64,000 nt of DNA from Geobacter argillaceus (GTDB lineage: Bacteria > Desulfobacterota > Desulfuromonadia > Geobacterales > DSM-12255), in the NCBI RefSeq assembly GCF_007830735.1, contig NZ_VLLN01000003.1:197327-261326 (forward strand), written 5' to 3'. Below are positions 63,441-64,000 of the stretch, in pieces; positions within the stretch are counted from its first letter, which is position 1; every line of letters begins with the position of its first letter. Under the pieces are notes generated by a model, which was not told the origin of the DNA, did no database searches, and worked only from the letters and a program-made list of their open reading frames with translations. The translations under genes and the position numbers were made by a program.

Positions 63441-64000
63441 ATGGGCAGCCACCTCCCTCCAGCGTATCGCACCATCTCAATCTGTGGGATTAACCTGGCG
63501 TACCAGGTCGAAGGAACCGGGCCGGTGCCGATCGTCCTTCTCCATGGTTATGCCGCATCCATCGCCACTTGGCACGACCTGCGACGGCTCATCCCCCCGG
63601 ACCGCCATACACTCTATCTCCTCGACCTGAAGGGGTTCGGCTTTTCAGCCAAGCCGAACGACACCCGCTACTCCCCCGTTGACCAGGCAGCGCTGGTCGC
63701 CGGCTTCCTCGAAACCCTGGGTTTGACGCATGTGGCGCTGGTCGGCCACTCCCTGGGCGGGGGAGTCGCCCTTATCACCGCCATCCGCTCCCGGGACAGA
63801 GAACGGATCGGCCGGCTCGTGCTTATTGACGCCGCCGCCTACCGGCACACATTTCCCCGGTTCATGCGGCTACTCGCCCACCCTCTGGCCGGCACACTCC
63901 TCTTGACCCTTATCCCGGTTCGGACCATCGTCAGGCATGTACTTCGCGTCTGTTTTCGCAACCGGACCGACATCACTCCGGACCGGATCGAACGTTACGC
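63441..64000 (+). CDS. alpha/beta hydrolase, N-terminal part
   Basis: 186 codons are seen; the gene runs out of the window. The oxyanion-hole segment is VLLHGYAAS, LDLKGFGFSAKP is the family's D-x-x-G-x-G-x-S stretch, and the nucleophile elbow is GHSLGG with S104. It belongs to the epoxide hydrolase/haloperoxidase-like branch. It is probably co-transcribed with the triheme cytochrome gene. No signal peptide; substrate unknown. The start ATG has only a weak ribosome site. Confidence 0.88.
   Translation, partial: MGSHLPPAYRTISICGINLAYQVEGTGPVPIVLLHGYAASIATWHDLRRLIPPDRHTLYLLDLKGFGFSAKPNDTRYSPVDQAALVAGFLETLGLTHVALVGHSLGGGVALITAIRSRDRERIGRLVLIDAAAYRHTFPRFMRLLAHPLAGTLLLTLIPVRTIVRHVLRVCFRNRTDITPDRIERY

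Overview
The window looks like chromosome from a Geobacter-type bacterium (Desulfuromonadia/Geobacterales). The reasons are a five-heme and a three-heme c-type cytochrome, NtrC-family sigma-54 regulators, a PilY1/PilD type IV pilus neighbourhood beside valS, a PEP-CTERM protein, and generally high G+C. The assignment rests on gene content and family knowledge; no database search was possible.

Layout. 1-9 kb (minus strand) holds the start of a pilY1-like gene, an NtrC-type response regulator, its histidine kinase, pilD, valS and a receiver protein with a long acidic linker. 9.4-11.2 kb holds a Cache-type chemoreceptor behind a good sigma-28 promoter. 11.2-13.5 kb holds an apparently frameshifted small secreted protein, an ElyC-like protein, a HAD phosphatase and the decayed remains of a PfkB sugar kinase. 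13.6-46 kb is dominated by one minus-strand gene row: a PEP-CTERM protein, a 3840-residue exported protein, a parvulin prolyl isomerase, a 5886-residue exported protein and a glycine-rich exported protein. 46.4-49.4 kb holds a five-heme cytochrome, a small lipoprotein-like ORF and a Sel1-repeat protein. 49.5-56 kb holds an NtrX-like regulator with an aminotransferase, mazG, a DUF815 ATPase and murJ. 56.3-64 kb holds a LuxR-type regulator, a DUF255 protein, cheW, a TPR protein, ptsP, a triheme cytochrome and the start of an alpha/beta hydrolase.

How parts may work together. The 33-kb row is the most unusual region. Two giant Sec-exported, multi-beta-domain proteins flank a periplasmic-type foldase, with a PEP-CTERM protein upstream and a Gly-rich exported protein downstream. 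No outer-membrane translocator, exosortase or RTX system is visible in the window, so how these proteins reach the surface is unknown. The first giant gene is a base-composition mosaic. The second contains three copies of a two-domain TIG-like supermodule marked by a recurrent VGVxVG motif, a LamG domain placed inside one copy, and a duplicated ~360-residue module I cannot assign. The chemoreceptor and cheW share near-consensus sigma-28 promoters with the same -10 element, which suggests co-regulation with motility genes.

Several genes end inside or next to short intergenic repeat tracts. No tRNA, rRNA, CRISPR array, transposase or prophage was seen.
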